Source: Bradyrhizobium guangxiense (GTDB lineage: Bacteria > Pseudomonadota > Alphaproteobacteria > Rhizobiales > Xanthobacteraceae). Taken from it: DNA of 64,000 nucleotides. Numbering within the stretch: the stretch's first letter is position 1; the number at the start of each line of letters is the position of its first letter. The notes below the pieces were generated by a model, which was given only the letters and a program-made list of their open reading frames with translations, ran no database searches and was not told the DNA's origin. A program made the position numbers and the translations under genes. The stretch spans positions 124,001 to 188,000 of the forward strand of contig NZ_CP022220.1 of the NCBI RefSeq assembly GCF_004114915.1. Direction: 5' to 3'. This document shows, in pieces, positions 1-8,343 of the stretch.

Positions 1-792
1 TGCGATGCCATCTCGCTGAACCCCATGCCGGCCAGAAGGTAGCCGACATGAGCCCGGGCAATGTCCTGAACTATATCGTCCCGTTCGTGGGCCGACGGGG
101 GTTCGCCGTGCGTGTCCGGATCCAGCACGTAGAGGAAAGCACCTCGTGGTGGGATTTCGACCCCCCAACGCGACATGACCGCCCAGCCCTTTGCGCGAAC
201 CGCGGTCCAGCTATTCCTTCCCGGCCACGTTCCGCAATCTCTCGACCACGACTCCCTTGAGTTGGCCGTCGGCAGTTTTTATAGGACCAGGCAACCCGGT
301 GCCGGTGCCGTTCGATGCCTGACTGGTACCCTTTGCCTCGGCGACCGCAACTCGACCCGATCCGGAGCCGCAGATCCAATCCGGAAGCTCGGTCCCCTTT
401 CCGGCTAGTCTGGTGACACGCAGACGCTTCGAGACGTTCGTTGGATCTCCGTCGATCGGTGTGAACCAATCGAAACCGTGGTATCGGGCGAGGTAAGCCC
501 GGGCGAAAAATCGCCCGAACAACCCCGAAAACGCGCGCCGCATCTCCTTGCCGCGGCCAGGCCCCTTGCCCTTCCAAATGAGTCCGTCTCCGCCGGGGAC
601 GAGGAGCTCTTCGAACAGCAGGGCCAATGGCCTGCTCGATCCGCCACCGGTCTGAAGGAGCTCTCCGATGGCACATGCGGCCACGAAATCGGTATCCACC
701 TCGCATTGGCCGCCGGGACTTATGCCGGAAAGCAACTCCTTTGGGCAGGCGCTGGGCGGCCGGACTACATAGCGAATCTTGTGAACGCTCAT
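1..792 (-). pseudogene. PD-(D/E)XK-like hypothetical protein, frameshifted and cut by window edge
   Basis: An ATG at 792 opens 193 codons ending in TAG at 211. The reading is clearly coding in another frame beyond that point: from about 232 down to base 1 it continues as TAVRAKGWAVMSRWGVE and on to the window edge with no stop. Removing one G from the GGG near 222 would join the two parts, so this is one gene with a +1 indel. The middle holds ELPDWICGSGSGRVAVAEAKG, which fits the D...ExK core of restriction-like nucleases; that is inference from the motif only. The gene diverges from the membrane operon at 950. The family is not recognised. A sequencing error is as likely as a real mutation. 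Confidence 0.45.
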
Positions 793-949
793 CTGTCCCC
801 ACGCCCCTCACAAATCTCCGTTAAAATCTAATACCATGCACGAATGTCGCAGCCTTTCCTCCCGCGCGACCATGGATTCACTTAGATTGCGCCGGACTTG
901 TCCTGCAAGCGAAAATTGAGCAAAATTCTACCGTGCGGAGACAATCGAC

Positions 950-1948
950 GTGGATGCATTCGTTTTTCTGAAGGGATTGCCAGCCGTTCTCGGCATCGTG
1001 GGCTTCTTCGTCTATCTCTGGGCCGGCCAGTACCGCATCGGCGGTGACCTCATGAAGGGCGTCGTCGATAAGCTGCGCGCCGCTCCAAATGTCGACATCA
1101 AGGATTACGCATCGCTCACGCCGACGCGCATCGGTCAATTGATCGAACGGGACACGGCCGTCCGCAGTGTGGTGAACGATCAGGACGTGAAACTGATCCG
1201 CCTCATCGTCATTCTCCATAACGTCTTGACCTTGATAGTGCTTCTAGTCTGCGCCGCACTCGTCGGCCTCGGCATTTGGCTCATCGCAAGGCCTGAGCCC
1301 CTGTCAATCGTGGCCAGACCGCCCGTTGCCGCACGTGCGAACGCCGACCTCGCGCTGACCGTTCTCGATCTGGTGAAGGTCGAATGGGATGCGAAGGGGC
1401 TGACCGAAAGCGTCAGCGTTTTCCTAGAGAACGTCGACACGAATGCGAGAACGAGCAAGAAGGCGGTATTGGCGGACGTCCGGAGCGTGACTTTCAGTGC
1501 CGACGATCTCCACGACGTCGCGAGCAACCGGAATTATCGCGGTAAGAACCGGGTACGCACGGTCATCGAATGGAGTGGACAAACCGTACATTCGGACATC
1601 GCGGATATCCTCGTTGGAATCAAATACAGGCTGATGGTCGGTGGGAAGCTGATCACTCCGCAGGGAAGCCGGTCGATAAATACTCTTTTGGCTACAATCG
1701 ACGACAGTACGGAGCAGATGCCACGAGAATATTGCTTTTCGGTCGACTTCGCCGGCTGGAGCCACTCGAACTCGGCCTTAGTGGCTCCCCTCAAAGCCTG
1801 CAACTCCAAGGCGGAGGTGAACCTGCCCTTCCTTCAGCAGGTCGAATGGGGCCGCCCACCCGGCCTTGTTCTCAACGATCCTCTGGCCGACAGACCTATT
1901 GCTCGGCTGTGCATTGCCGCGCCGCAGCATTCCGGCAACAATTGCTGA
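950..1948 (+). CDS. Two-helix membrane protein of unknown function
   Basis: 332 residues from a GTG start with GGAG about ten bases upstream. Hydrophobic segments lie at residues 8-25 (FLKGLPAVLGIVGFFVYLW) and about 84-112 (LIRLIVILHNVLTLIVLL onward). A soluble domain of about 220 residues follows; it looks beta-rich and contains two late cysteines. The topology suggests two membrane anchors close to the N-terminus with the large domain on one side. No catalytic motif is visible. It leads a co-directional cluster with the helical protein at 1999 and the M48 protease at 2427, with a 50-base gap to the first of these, so it is probably in the same operon. Function unknown. Confidence 0.7.
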   Translation: MDAFVFLKGLPAVLGIVGFFVYLWAGQYRIGGDLMKGVVDKLRAAPNVDIKDYASLTPTRIGQLIERDTAVRSVVNDQDVKLIRLIVILHNVLTLIVLLVCAALVGLGIWLIARPEPLSIVARPPVAARANADLALTVLDLVKVEWDAKGLTESVSVFLENVDTNARTSKKAVLADVRSVTFSADDLHDVASNRNYRGKNRVRTVIEWSGQTVHSDIADILVGIKYRLMVGGKLITPQGSRSINTLLATIDDSTEQMPREYCFSVDFAGWSHSNSALVAPLKACNSKAEVNLPFLQQVEWGRPPGLVLNDPLADRPIARLCIAAPQHSGNNC

Positions 1949-1998
1949 CGGACCATGTCGATGGCGGCACCTGCACTGCCTTTCCTTGGAGAGAGATC

Positions 1999-2430
1999 AT
2001 GACGGAAGTGAATAGTGAAAACCTCAAGAAATGGGCCCTTGCTATCGTCGCCGAGGTCGAGCCTGACGACACGTTCGTCGTGGAAGACGGCTTCGATGCG
2101 CTGGTGGAAGAATGGCATCGCGCGGACGCACAGGATGAGGGCCGCTTCATCGGCGGGGCCGAAGTCGCGACTTTCGCCGCCATGGTCGCTCCGTTTCTTC
2201 TGGCGTTCTTCGGGGACGTCGCCAAGGACGTCGTGAAGGACAGAGTAAAGACGGCCATAGGGTCCCTGCTCGATCGGGTGCTGGATCGTCGTGCCAGGAA
2301 GGACGACGTGGAGAAGCTTCGCAAGGAAGTGTCGTCGGCGATCAATAAGAGCCGCTTCTCCGCGGCCGAGAAGGCTAAACTCGAGGCCGGTTTCGCCAAG
2401 CTGTTTGCCAAGGTTGGCCCGAAGAAATGA
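1999..2430 (+). CDS. Small helical protein with one possible membrane segment
   Basis: 143 residues. The ATG at 1999 is chosen over upstream in-frame codons because GGAGAGA lies just before it and the upstream part would overlap the preceding gene. Residues about 55-72 (VATFAAMVAPFLLAFFGDV) form a hydrophobic stretch. The C-terminal half is a charged amphipathic helix or coiled coil (RKDDVEKLRKEVSSAINK) rich in Lys, Glu and Ala. The stop overlaps the start of the M48 protease gene as ATGA, so the two proteins are translationally coupled and probably act together, perhaps as a protease partner or substrate adaptor (inference). No family recognised. Confidence 0.65.
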   Translation: MTEVNSENLKKWALAIVAEVEPDDTFVVEDGFDALVEEWHRADAQDEGRFIGGAEVATFAAMVAPFLLAFFGDVAKDVVKDRVKTAIGSLLDRVLDRRARKDDVEKLRKEVSSAINKSRFSAAEKAKLEAGFAKLFAKVGPKK

Positions 2431-4145
2431 AGGGGACCCATCCCAGGAGTTTGCTGCGCCGCCTCGGCATTTCCGACGGCCCCGCCGCGGCGGCGATCAT
2501 CATCTCGGTTTGTCTGCAGTATCTTTTTCTCGCAAAATTATGGGAGGGCTACCCGATACGGTACATGGGCGACGTCATCCATCAGAACGTCGTGCTTTCG
2601 ATGATCGGCCTGACCGTGCTTGGCGCGATCGTCATCGCAGCTGCATCGCTGTACCGATGGCGAAACGGAACGAATGCCGCGTCGAAACTAGAACGACTTG
2701 CCGTGAACCCGTCCTTCGATCCCATCCGATCAACGCTGGAGCAGATCGCGGCACGTTCGACCCTGCGTTCGCAGCCTCGCCTCCTGTACACTCCGAAGAA
2801 CGGTGACGCGTTGGAAGCCAGAGAACGCGTGACGCCGTCCGGCGATGCGGTCGTCGTCGGTCTCAATCAGCGTGCTAGACAACGCGATCAACCACGTGCC
2901 TTCGAAGCCATGATTGGGCATGAAGTATCGCACCTCGAACTTGGCGAAACCTGGCTTGAAATTTGGGCAAGACGCGGCATCCTCCTGCATTTTCGAACGC
3001 TCGGCTGGGCGGTCGCGATATTCTGCCTGGTGCTCGGTTTCATCGATCGCAGAGGCATCGGCAGCCATCCCCCTTTCGGAGGCTTCATTCCGGTCTTCGA
3101 TGGCGCTATCTTTGCCGGCCTGTCCTCCCAGTTCGCGGTTCTGATCCTCTCGAGCGCGATCGTTTTCGTCTATTCATACTTCTTCGTCGTTCGCCGCGAG
3201 CACATCCACGATTTCCGCGGCTCCCAACTTGCCGGAACGGACGCCTTGGCCGACGTCTTCGCCGCCCAGCAGCCGCCGGCGTTCCGGCCGTTCGACGCCT
3301 TCAAAGATTTCTTCAATCTGCATCCTGATCCGGCCGCACGAACCCGCGTGATCAGAAATCGTGACCTGATCCTGATTTCGGTGATCCTGTATCCGTTGGT
3401 CATGTCGGGCTTGCAGCCGTTGACATTGTTGCTGACGGCGGGCTGGCGCGACTTTTTCGGCGTGGCGAGAGAGGCTTGGAATTTCGGCCTGACTGTCGCC
3501 TCCGGCCTCTTCCTGTATGCCGTTCTGCGCGCTGATCTTGCAAGGTTGGGTTTGGGTCTGCTTTTGGACCCACGTCGGTACGCCCTGTTCGTTCCGATCT
3601 ACGCTCTGGTCGCGGGTCTAGCCACACAGATCCCGCGCATCGTGCTGGAAGTCCTATACGGCTGGCGTCATGAATTTTCGCTCGACCAGATCGCCGATCG
3701 GATTTGGAGCGGAACGCTGATCGGGGGTGCTCGCATCGCGCTCATGACGGCCGCCATCCTCGGCCTGCTCGCCTTCCTGAACGGCGTCCGCATCGCCGCA
3801 ACCGGCGAAACAAGGCCGGGCAAATGGAGCGCTATAGGTGACGCGGTTGCCGCCATTCTGGTGGTCGGAGCGTTCACCATCGCAAGCCTATCGAGCCTTC
3901 AGTTCGCTATCGGCGTGCTGGCATTCTGCGCGCCTCTGATCTTCGCTTATGCAATATTGTTTGCATTAGTTTGTCGATGTCTGGACTGCGGTCGCAGGCG
4001 CACTTCTGCTCTGCGGCTGTCGACGCGATGCAGTTGCGGGAGGGACCATTTGTCTCTGCCAAAGCTTTGGACTCGACATCCATTCGAGGTCCAGCTGTCG
4101 GTACCGAACCAGGTGGACATCAAGGGTCGAGAGAAGCCGGCCTAA
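2427..4145 (+). CDS. Multi-pass membrane M48-type zinc metalloprotease
   Basis: 572 residues. The zinc-protease motif HExxH appears as MIGHEVSHLELGE near residue 163, with a following glutamate-rich stretch as in the M48 (HtpX/Ste24) family. About nine hydrophobic segments are visible: two before the motif (near residues 15-65) and the rest after it up to residue 525. The C-terminus ends in a Cys-rich patch (CRCLDCGRRR...RCSCG) that could bind a second zinc. This is longer and has more membrane segments than HtpX (about 290 residues). It is coupled to the gene before it by ATGA. Its last 26 bases overlap the 3' end of the convergent radical SAM gene. The substrate is unknown; processing of the nearby Cys-containing peptide is possible but not shown. 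Confidence 0.75.
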   Translation: MKGTHPRSLLRRLGISDGPAAAAIIISVCLQYLFLAKLWEGYPIRYMGDVIHQNVVLSMIGLTVLGAIVIAAASLYRWRNGTNAASKLERLAVNPSFDPIRSTLEQIAARSTLRSQPRLLYTPKNGDALEARERVTPSGDAVVVGLNQRARQRDQPRAFEAMIGHEVSHLELGETWLEIWARRGILLHFRTLGWAVAIFCLVLGFIDRRGIGSHPPFGGFIPVFDGAIFAGLSSQFAVLILSSAIVFVYSYFFVVRREHIHDFRGSQLAGTDALADVFAAQQPPAFRPFDAFKDFFNLHPDPAARTRVIRNRDLILISVILYPLVMSGLQPLTLLLTAGWRDFFGVAREAWNFGLTVASGLFLYAVLRADLARLGLGLLLDPRRYALFVPIYALVAGLATQIPRIVLEVLYGWRHEFSLDQIADRIWSGTLIGGARIALMTAAILGLLAFLNGVRIAATGETRPGKWSAIGDAVAAILVVGAFTIASLSSLQFAIGVLAFCAPLIFAYAILFALVCRCLDCGRRRTSALRLSTRCSCGRDHLSLPKLWTRHPFEVQLSVPNQVDIKGREKPA

Positions 4146-5550
4146 ACTGGTCGGACTCGGCGAATGTGAATTCGCTTTCCTGGAGGGCCACTCCGAATTG
4201 CCAGGCGATCTTCTGCGGCAAAGCTTTGCGCCAGTACAAGCTCTGCTCGTGCAAGGAATGCGAGTCGCCTTCCAAGTGCTTCTTCGGACAGCCGCCCCAA
4301 CAGACCGGAAGGAACGAGCAGCGGCTGCAATTGGGCTGCCGCGTTGGGTCGAAGCCGGTCCACCAGGCCGCATCGCGGCCGGGCACCATGTCGCCTCCGG
4401 CACGGCGGATGGCGACGGGGCGGTCCTTCTCGCCCACTTGAAGCCCGCACCGATAGTGATTGCCGTCCGCTCCGATCACGATCGAATCGTTGGCCAGCGC
4501 TGCACAAACGGAGGTCCTTGGCAAAGGATAGAGCGAGCGGGTTGTGGTTTCGTCGAGAGTTGCTTCGTCGGGGACCATCTGCCGGGACCGTTCGCGAAGT
4601 CTCTCAAACTCTTCCTCAGAAAGCTTCGTGCGGCTAAGAAATCCGGCGCGCTCGGAAAAGTCGGATATCCGTGCGAGTTGAAAAACGCACGGAAACGCTC
4701 TGTCGAACCAGCCGCGGTCCTTGCAGAAGGCGATGAAGCCGTCCAAATCGCATTGGTTTCCGTGATCGGCATTGAACCTTACGTCGACGCGTACCACCTC
4801 GAGCAATCCGTCGACCACCGCGGTCGCCTGATCGAACGAGGAGACAGACGGATCGGGCGCCCTGCCCCTTCTATATCGGCGTCTCTTGTCGTGGTTCGGT
4901 TTGAGGCCGTCAAAGGAAATCTGCACCTGCCGGAGGCGGTGTCGCCTCACGAAGCCGGCGATGTCGTCCGGCCAGCATGTCCCGTTCGAAATTACGGAAG
5001 CGGAGTAACTTACCCCGATCTCCTTGCATAACGATTGAAGCGCAGCGGACGCTGCATCGATGAAATCGACGTTGAGGAGCGGCTCTCCGCCGTACCAGTC
5101 GACGTGAAGGCTGTCCTTACCCGACGCGACAAGGCGCTGTCGGGTCCAATCGACTATCGCCGGAACATCGCCTTCTGCGAGAGCATCGCGGGATCTCTCT
5201 TCGTAGCAGTAGTAGCAACCCAGGTTGCAGTCCTGCGTCGTCGTGAGGGTGATGACCATAGGCGTCCGTCCACGCGCATGCCAATAGCGCTCGCGGATCA
5301 TGTCTAGCTCGTCGAATTCGTGGTCGACGAGAAAGCCCCCTCGCCGTAGTGTGGCGAGGAGCGTACGCGGGATCGTCTTGGCGGCGACCCTCCGCGGAGG
5401 ACCGCAAAGCAGCTGCGCAAGCTCGCGCGCGTCCTGGCCCGACAGCCGAACCGAAGCGCCCGTACCCGCGTTGTACAGGACGTTGTCGTCGCCTAGCGGG
5501 ACGCAGAAGTTGTAGCGCGATGATCGCAGACGATGCCGCGCTGCAGTCAC
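4120..5550 (-). CDS. Radical SAM/SPASM peptide maturase
   Basis: 476 residues from a GTG at 5550 whose last two bases form the TGA of the small peptide gene (GTGA overlap). Longer starts would read through that gene. Residues 1-95 resemble a PqqD-like peptide-recognition region. The 4Fe-4S radical SAM motif CX3CX2C is at residues 108-115 (DCNLGCYYCYEE). The C-terminus has SPASM-type cysteines: CAALAND, YRCGLQVG, then CSRCSFLPVCWGGCPKK. Such enzymes install carbon-carbon, thioether or similar crosslinks in ribosomal peptides. Immediate coupling to a 68-residue peptide with two C-terminal cysteines supports a maturase role. It could instead be an anaerobic sulfatase-maturase relative, but no sulfatase gene is nearby. 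Confidence 0.85.
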   Translation of the reverse strand: MTAARHRLRSSRYNFCVPLGDDNVLYNAGTGASVRLSGQDARELAQLLCGPPRRVAAKTIPRTLLATLRRGGFLVDHEFDELDMIRERYWHARGRTPMVITLTTTQDCNLGCYYCYEERSRDALAEGDVPAIVDWTRQRLVASGKDSLHVDWYGGEPLLNVDFIDAASAALQSLCKEIGVSYSASVISNGTCWPDDIAGFVRRHRLRQVQISFDGLKPNHDKRRRYRRGRAPDPSVSSFDQATAVVDGLLEVVRVDVRFNADHGNQCDLDGFIAFCKDRGWFDRAFPCVFQLARISDFSERAGFLSRTKLSEEEFERLRERSRQMVPDEATLDETTTRSLYPLPRTSVCAALANDSIVIGADGNHYRCGLQVGEKDRPVAIRRAGGDMVPGRDAAWWTGFDPTRQPNCSRCSFLPVCWGGCPKKHLEGDSHSLHEQSLYWRKALPQKIAWQFGVALQESEFTFAESDQFRPASLDP

Positions 5551-5753
5551 TTGTCGATATCGACGATGGCGAGGCAGATATTCGTGCCGTACCCGCAAAG
5601 CCGAGCACCGACGCGACCGGCCTTCTTCAGATCCGGAGTGATAGTTTCGACCTGAACGACGTGCAGCTTGCCGGGTCGGACCTTCAACTTTACGTCCTTG
5701 TCGTCGGAGACGATCAAGCTCACCTTCGGCTTCTTGGTCGGCTTTCGCGCCAT
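5547..5753 (-). CDS. Candidate RiPP precursor peptide
   Basis: 68 residues starting at ATG 5753, which follows GGGAGGAAGCC, a strong ribosome binding site; this decides against the longer start at 5807. The N-terminal part is Lys-rich (ARKPTKKPKVSLIVSDDK) and would be the leader. The C-terminal end is GARLCGYGTNICLAIVDIDK, a short Gly/Tyr/Asn segment framed by two cysteines, which reads as a plausible core. The stop overlaps the radical SAM start (GTGA), giving equal and coupled expression. I do not recognise the family among named radical SAM peptide classes. The substrate role is inferred from size, position and composition. Confidence 0.6.
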   Translation of the reverse strand: MARKPTKKPKVSLIVSDDKDVKLKVRPGKLHVVQVETITPDLKKAGRVGARLCGYGTNICLAIVDIDK

Positions 5754-6047
5754 GGCTTCCTCCCGCCCCGTTTCCGTGAACAACCTATGGTCGCACATTC
5801 TTCGCAATCGTCAAGTGCAGCCTTTTGCCCGTCCGAACTTAGGAATCCCTGACGGCGGCGTGCGCCTGGCATCGAAGCCGTATCGAGGCTAAGCGTCCAG
5901 CGAACTCGTTTTCAATCGCTCCACCGGGTTTCGCCGATGATGTGGGTACCCGACTTCGCGACGGCCGCCGACGGCAGGCACGTCGGCAAGTCCATCGGCA
6001 GGGGTGTAGCCGGTGGAGGACCGATTGAGACTTTGGTCAGGTGGCGT

Positions 6048-7079
6048 TCAAGGTCGCTTCGGCTGCTTTAATCTTGCCGAGGATATCCTCGAAAGAAGGG
6101 ATCCTCCGAAGATCATGCCGGCCATCTTCTGGTAGTCCGCCTTCAAAGGTTCGAGCATGCCGTCGACCGGTACGATACCGAACGTTCCGGGAGTCGCCTG
6201 GTCGAGATCGAGAGGCTTCCGGTTGAAGTAGAGGCGGGCATGGCGAACGCAGCTTTCCGCGAGCTCCAGATCTTTAAGTGCGGCTTCGCCGTGTTCGGAG
6301 GTCAGAAGCCGGAATATGTCGTAGTAATGGCGCGACAATCGCTGCCCGTCCTTGTAGAGCTCCCCTCTGTTCTGGAACCAGTGTCGCTGTCCGTGTAGGA
6401 TGATGATCTTGTCCCAGAACGTCCTCTCGGGCTTGATCGTCAGCACGTTTGGCACGGTGAGGTCCAGGCCGTCGGTGTCGGTGGCAGAATATGGACTGAT
6501 CGTTTTCGTCTCATGCGGATCGAGCGCCGACTTAGCGCCGGATTCGATCTTCACGACGCGTCGGACGTACCGCTCGTCGGAATCCGCGAATGCGCTTGGA
6601 TAGTGGAAGAGCAGGGATTGAGCGTCGGGGTCGTCCGGATCGGGCTCGATCTTGAACGTCAGTCCTTCGAGCTCACCAGCGGCGAAGTTCGTCAGCGCGT
6701 TCTGGAATTCGCCGTTAATGAAACTGCTGCACCGCTCCTTTATTTCGTCAAGCTTTCGCTTGCGTTCGTTCGATCCCATCGCGCGGAGATCGTCATCTGA
6801 CGGGAAGTTTTCGCCGGGCAGGTCGTCGCGGAATACGGTGATGTCGATGTCTTCCGAGAACCGCTGGATCAGATCGAAGGCCTTCGAGAGTGACGTGCCG
6901 CCCTTGAAAAGCAGACGCTGCTCGATGCCCGCCTTGTTGTAGAGCGCGTCGAGGATCCAACAGACCCAAAAGTCCTTTTCGATGTTCTCCGGGGGGCACG
7001 AGAGACGCTGTCCGGTTTGTTGGAACAGTCCCCGCCGGTCTTCAGCGCTTGCTCGAATGATCTGCGGCAGGTCGGTCAT
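6048..7079 (-). CDS. abiEii: AbiEii-type nucleotidyltransferase toxin (system 1)
   Basis: 343 residues. The nucleotidyltransferase signature is present as LLFKGGTSLSK (about residue 58) followed by RFSEDIDITVF, which supplies the GG(T/S) loop and the D-x-D metal ligands. AbiEii/JHP0933-family toxins transfer nucleotides to tRNA or related acceptors and stop growth during phage infection. Length and C-terminal features (RTFWDKIIILHGQRHW, RLSRHYYDI) match the family. It lies nine bases downstream of its antitoxin gene and is co-transcribed. It appears intact. Only about 150 bases separate its end from the region downstream of the radical SAM locus promoter. Confidence 0.85.
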   Translation of the reverse strand: MTDLPQIIRASAEDRRGLFQQTGQRLSCPPENIEKDFWVCWILDALYNKAGIEQRLLFKGGTSLSKAFDLIQRFSEDIDITVFRDDLPGENFPSDDDLRAMGSNERKRKLDEIKERCSSFINGEFQNALTNFAAGELEGLTFKIEPDPDDPDAQSLLFHYPSAFADSDERYVRRVVKIESGAKSALDPHETKTISPYSATDTDGLDLTVPNVLTIKPERTFWDKIIILHGQRHWFQNRGELYKDGQRLSRHYYDIFRLLTSEHGEAALKDLELAESCVRHARLYFNRKPLDLDQATPGTFGIVPVDGMLEPLKADYQKMAGMIFGGSLLSRISSARLKQPKRP

Positions 7080-7088
7080 GATCGCATC

Positions 7089-7757
7089 TCATTGGCCGCG
7101 GATCGGCGGGAGCGGATCTGGCGCCGTTGCGTCGGACTTGAGGATATCTTTTACGATAGGAACGAGCCAGTCGGGGAGATCACCCAAGTGGTCCTGCAAA
7201 TCCTTTCGCATGCGGTGCCCGTCGTCGCCGTCGTTCAGGATGGACTTGAGGCGCTTTGCGATCTTGTCGCCATCCGAAGGAAGAACGTCGCGCAGCCAAA
7301 TCAGAGCTTGCACCAACTGCGCGGCCGGGCGGTCAGCCCACAGAAGTCGACTTGGCGCGACTTTCTTGAAGTCGATGACCATTTGGTCGAGTTGGATCGG
7401 CTTCACGCGGGCGTCCGTCCACACGACCACCTTCGCCGGGACGGCGTTGGTAAGTCCCAAGTTGTTGGCGGCGGTTATTCCGTCGACCAGTACTTTGGCG
7501 CCGTCCCGTCTCGCGACCGCCTGAATCACCGACTTGTAGTCCGGTGGCGAAATCTTCTTCGTCAGTTGGTTGGTGCGAGCAAGATCGTAGAGACCTTGGT
7601 CGATGCGCCTGATGCGGTTGTCACTCCGGAGGCGGTGGAGGGCGACGTCGACAGCCGATCGAGTGCCGGTGTCCGCAAAATCGCGTGCGGTCCATACCTT
7701 GCTCGGCTGAGGGTCATGGCTCATCCGATCGTATATCTGGTTCGCTGTGCTAGCCAT
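7089..7757 (-). CDS. abiEi: AbiEi-type antitoxin/transcriptional regulator (system 1)
   Basis: 222 residues beginning MASTANQIYDRM. The N-terminal 70 residues form a winged-helix reading (VWTARDFADTGTRSAVDVALHRL, then RIRRIDQGLYDL), followed by the DUF6088-type domain seen in AbiEi antitoxins. Known AbiEi proteins neutralise AbiEii indirectly and repress their own promoter by binding inverted repeats. Two such palindromes lie directly upstream (7770-7840). It appears intact and precedes the toxin gene by nine bases. Confidence 0.85.
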   Translation of the reverse strand: MASTANQIYDRMSHDPQPSKVWTARDFADTGTRSAVDVALHRLRSDNRIRRIDQGLYDLARTNQLTKKISPPDYKSVIQAVARRDGAKVLVDGITAANNLGLTNAVPAKVVVWTDARVKPIQLDQMVIDFKKVAPSRLLWADRPAAQLVQALIWLRDVLPSDGDKIAKRLKSILNDGDDGHRMRKDLQDHLGDLPDWLVPIVKDILKSDATAPDPLPPIRGQ

Positions 7758-7769
7758 TTTACGGTTCCC

Positions 7770-7840
7770 TTGTAAGAAATTTGCGCCTTAAATCTTACAA
7801 AGTCAAGACCGCGTAAGAAATATGACTCATATTCCTTACG
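7770..7840. promoter_or_regulatory. Tandem palindromic operators of AbiE system 1
   Basis: Two inverted repeats sit just upstream of the antitoxin ATG at 7757. The first is TTGTAAGA-N15-TCTTACAA at 7770-7800. The second, at 7812-7840, has arms CGTAAG.AATATGA and TCATATT.CTTACG around a single central C, with one mismatched position. Both share the core GTAAG. This arrangement matches autoregulation by AbiEi-type antitoxins. Confidence 0.7.
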
Positions 7841-8010
7841 GCCGTCTAATTTCGGCGCCGGAACATATCGGAGCAGCGAAGCACCACGCGATGGGCCTCT
7901 TCCAGGAGCCATCGCGAGATTTCCGGCTGTTTCGGCGTCTTTGCCCAGTCAGATTACGTAAAATAGAGGATTCCCTCGGGTTGGTTTGGAAAAGTGCTAA
8001 TTTACTTAGT

Positions 8011-8128
8011 ATGGCTGAGCAAAAGGACAGAAAGCTAAACAAGCTCGAAAGGACTCTCCCTCAGGGGCTTCTGGTCGATGCTGCCTGGATGGAACGACAG
8101 GGTTATTCCACCAGCCTGCGCAGCCAAT
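8011..8128 (+). pseudogene. 5' fragment of an AbiEi-type antitoxin gene (copy of 36142)
   Basis: ATG at 8011 begins MAEQKDRKLNKLERTLPQG, nearly identical to the first 39 residues of the antitoxin encoded at 35345-36142 (two residue differences). Identity stops at CCAAT near 8128. After that the sequence resembles the region upstream of the second DUF2130 gene (around 36257-36290), so two originally divergent segments have been joined head to tail. The short promoter segment TTTACTTAGT before the ATG is conserved too. Remnant only. Confidence 0.75.
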
Positions 8129-8343
8129 TGGCGCTTGATCCTGTTTTGTTCTCATCTAGAATATATTCCCAATAGAACGGCTCGCCCTGAGGCGTGGCCT
8201 TACGTCGACATGTCGTGATGCCTTCCGTGGAAAATCCCCCGGCCAGGTCGATATCGGCGACGCGGATGTGGACATCGAGAGCGGCGACATCGCAATCGCG
8301 CGCGGATGGTGTTCAATCCTGCTCTACGATGACGGGGGAATTC

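Noticed and set aside
4198..5031. 277-codon forward open frame opposite the radical SAM gene
   Set aside because: It is antisense to clear CX3CX2C and SPASM coding sequence and has no family features.
4120..5598. 492-residue start for the radical SAM enzyme
   Set aside because: It would overlap the peptide gene by 52 bases and adds an Arg-rich extension; the GTGA start at 5550 fits better.
5547..5807. Longer 86-residue version of the candidate precursor peptide
   Set aside because: The ATG at 5753 has a strong SD, whereas the start at 5807 does not.
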